The position numbers were made by a program, and so were the translations under genes. Shown here one piece after another: positions 39,716-41,997 of a stretch of 41,997 bases of DNA (the stretch's first letter is position 1; the number at the start of each line of letters is the position of its first letter). The notes under the pieces are model-generated. The model did no database searches, had not been told where the DNA came from, and saw only the letters and a list, made by a program, of their open reading frames with translations. The DNA comes from Desulfonatronovibrio sp. (GTDB lineage: Bacteria > Desulfobacterota > Desulfovibrionia > Desulfovibrionales > Desulfonatronovibrionaceae), in the NCBI GenBank assembly GCA_003566455.1, contig PXDF01000165.1:1-41997 (forward strand), written 5' to 3'.

Positions 39716-41997
39716 TTATTCCATGATCTGCCTGGTCTTGGTGATCATCATTTCCCAGGGTCCAACTTCTGGAAATATGCTTTTGACCACAAAAAGAGGA
39801 CTCAGGTATTGGTATTCCCAGGACAGGGTCAGCTTGAGGGTATTTTCGTTCCATGAAGAATCTGTAACCAGGGGGCGCAGATCCCGGTTGATAATTCCTT
39901 TTTTGCCCATTTTCCGGACCACGAATTCATCCCTTTTGCAGAAGCTTTTCCAGGCATCCCGCAGTCCGGCCAGATCAGGCCCCGGAACATGAAAATCCAC
40001 CACAAATTCTTCCATCCTGGCCTGGGCCTGCCTGCGCCCCAGGCTCAGCATCTGAACCCCGTTAGCTTTCATGCCTGAGACAAGGTTTTGGTTCAGGCCC
40101 TGGACCATTTCCTTTTCAGGCATGTCCCGGCGCAGGAAAATATTATACCATTCAGCCATGCTGGCGACGCCCACGGACAGGGCCCGGCCAAAGGAAATGA
40201 GCGGAGTCGGCCTGAAGCCCCTGGAAAAGGACAGGGGCCAGCGGCACCTGCGCATGGCCCGCTCCAGCAGGGATTGAAGCTCCAGCTGACTCAAATATAT
40301 GCTCAAGCCTGTTTTTTCATACCAGACGCGGTAATGAAAGTTTCTGGCGGACAGGTCTTTCTGTTCAAAACTGGCCTCTTCTGGTTCACTGTCCTGGTCC
40401 CGGAGTTCCAGGTTGAGAATATTTTTGATTTTGACACCCTCAGCACAAGACAATCTTGAAGGGGAGCCTTTCTGGTCGCAGACTCCGCAATTTCTGCAGG
40501 CTTCATAGCGGCAGTCCCTGGTAATCTTTCCCTGAAGCGCCCTTTTTTTCTCAGCCAGGAGATAGTCTCTGCTGACCCCGCAGTCCAGATGATCCCAGGG
40601 CAAGGGCTCATGAGCAGCTCTTGGCCTCAGGTACTGCTCAAAATCCAGGCCAAATCCCTGAATAATTTCCAGCCAGGCCCCGAGCTGAAAATGATCCGTC
40701 CAGCAGGTGAAGGTCTGCCCCCTGGCAAAGGCCTTTTCCACAACCCGGGAAAGTTCACGTCCTCCCCTGGAAAAAACGCCCTCCAGAACACTCATTTCCG
40801 GGTCGTGCCATTTAAGGGCAAGCCTTTTATGTGGTCTGAAAATATCCCTGAGATAAACCAGCTTTTCCCTGATCTCATTCAGTCCGGCCTGGTTTTCCCA
40901 TTGAAACGGGGTATGAGACTTGGGTACAAAAGGGGATACTGACGCGGTTACGTGCAGTCTTTTCCGGGCAAAACCGCCGGTTTCAAGGACCCTGAGACAT
41001 AAATCCCTTATGCCCTCCAGATCATCCATGGTTTCCGAGGGCAGCCCGATCATGAAGTACAGCTTTACCCCGTTCCATCCGAGCCTGAACAATGATTCAG
41101 TATGTTCCAGGAGTTCATTTTCTGTCACCCCTTTGTTGATGATGTCCCTCAGGCGCTGGGAACCGGCCTCAGGGGCCAGAGTGGCCTGGGTATATCTTAT
41201 CCTGGCCATGAGGTTCATCAGATTCTCGTTAACCGAACCAACCCTGAGGGAGGGCAGGGAAATGGAGACCTGCTCACTCTGACACCTGACAAAGCTCTCC
41301 AGGAATAATCTTTCCAGGGCTGAAAAATCCCCGGCGCTCAGGGAGAGAAAGGACAGTTCTTCCAGGCCGGTCTGCTTCAGGCCCTGGTCAATGATTTTTA
41401 CTATTTCAGAAACTTTTCTTTCCCGGACAGGGCGGTAAATGCTGCCGGCCTGGCAGAAGCGGCATCCCCTGGTGCATCCCCTGGCGATTTCCACGCTGAA
41501 CCGGTCATGAACAATCTTGCCGTAGGGAATTATCTGGTCCACGGGAAAGGCCACATCATTTAAGTCATGAACAAGAGCTTTGGAAATCGTTTTGTAGTCA
41601 TCATAAACAGGCTCAAGCTGATTATGACCTTTATGTTCAAAAAAAGACGGTACATACACTCCCGGGATATGCCTGAGCCTCTGCAGCAGCTCATCCCTGT
41701 CCTGACCGGAAGCCCGGGACTGCCTCACAGCCTCGGCGATATGGATAAGCAGTTTTTCCCCGTCGCCCAGAACCATGAGGTCGAAAAAATCAGCCATTGG
41801 CTCGGCATTGAATGTGGCTCCCCCGCCGGCGATAACCAGGGGGAACCGTCCATTTCTGTCCCTGGAGCGAAAGGGCAGGTCGGCCAGATCAAGCATATAC
41901 AGAACATTGGTGTAGCAGAGCTCATGGGTCAGGCTGAAGGCCAGAATATCCAGCTCTTTGAGGGGGGTGTCAGACTCCAGGGTGCACAGGTCCATAC
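39716..41997 (-). CDS. TIGR03960-type radical SAM protein fused to a DUF2344/TIGR03936 domain (N-terminus beyond window)
   Basis: VEIARGCTRGCRFCQAGSIYRPVRERKVSEI radical SAM cluster motif; C-terminal YHYRVWYEKTGLSIYLSQLELQSLLERAMRRCRWPLSFSRGFRPTPLISFGRALSVGVAS-like region. ORF runs to the window edge. Confidence 0.85.
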   Translation of the reverse strand, partial: MDLCTLESDTPLKELDILAFSLTHELCYTNVLYMLDLADLPFRSRDRNGRFPLVIAGGGATFNAEPMADFFDLMVLGDGEKLLIHIAEAVRQSRASGQDRDELLQRLRHIPGVYVPSFFEHKGHNQLEPVYDDYKTISKALVHDLNDVAFPVDQIIPYGKIVHDRFSVEIARGCTRGCRFCQAGSIYRPVRERKVSEIVKIIDQGLKQTGLEELSFLSLSAGDFSALERLFLESFVRCQSEQVSISLPSLRVGSVNENLMNLMARIRYTQATLAPEAGSQRLRDIINKGVTENELLEHTESLFRLGWNGVKLYFMIGLPSETMDDLEGIRDLCLRVLETGGFARKRLHVTASVSPFVPKSHTPFQWENQAGLNEIREKLVYLRDIFRPHKRLALKWHDPEMSVLEGVFSRGGRELSRVVEKAFARGQTFTCWTDHFQLGAWLEIIQGFGLDFEQYLRPRAAHEPLPWDHLDCGVSRDYLLAEKKRALQGKITRDCRYEACRNCGVCDQKGSPSRLSCAEGVKIKNILNLELRDQDSEPEEASFEQKDLSARNFHYRVWYEKTGLSIYLSQLELQSLLERAMRRCRWPLSFSRGFRPTPLISFGRALSVGVASMAEWYNIFLRRDMPEKEMVQGLNQNLVSGMKANGVQMLSLGRRQAQARMEEFVVDFHVPGPDLAGLRDAWKSFCKRDEFVVRKMGKKGIINRDLRPLVTDSSWNENTLKLTLSWEYQYLSPLFVVKSIFPEVGPWEMMITKTRQIME

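Overview
Chromosomal window from a Desulfovibrionales-like deltaproteobacterium, assigned from gene content and order rather than a database search. It opens in the 3' end of a 5S rRNA. Next come a DnaQ-type exonuclease, an SLC5 symporter with a 28-aa partner ORF, and a DUF294/CBS protein. A 12-gene aromatic amino acid supra-operon follows: DKFP-type ADH synthase, DHQ synthase II, pheA, aroA, tyrA, trpEGDCFBA. Then come rpmB (minus strand), the DUF177-rpmF-plsX-fabH-fabG-acpP-fabF lipid block, glyA, dCMP deaminase, ribD-ribE-ribBA-ribH, nusB, leuS, lptE, holA, radC, acyP, lon and a radical SAM gene. The main discovery candidate is regulatory. The aromatic operon appears to carry two nested ribosome-mediated transcription attenuators. 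(1) Ahead of the first gene is an unannotated 30-codon leader ORF, MLDNSLNHTCINFYFWYFYFNRACGLEGEV*. It has eight consecutive aromatic codons (Phe, Tyr and Trp), hand-traceable 1:2 and 2:3 helices, and a 10-bp terminator with a U6 tail. (2) Between tyrA and trpE is a second strong terminator. Its antiterminator is a perfect 12-bp helix with the last codons and stop codon of tyrA, just after a Trp-Trp-Trp run at the TyrA C-terminus, so the enzyme's own tail would act as the Trp-sensing leader peptide. Other items of note: a third terminator overlapping the end of the ADH synthase gene, a two-level 26 x 8-bp repeat running through the pheA stop codon, a MITE-like inverted repeat between acpP and fabF, and a decayed OFA-family MFS fragment.
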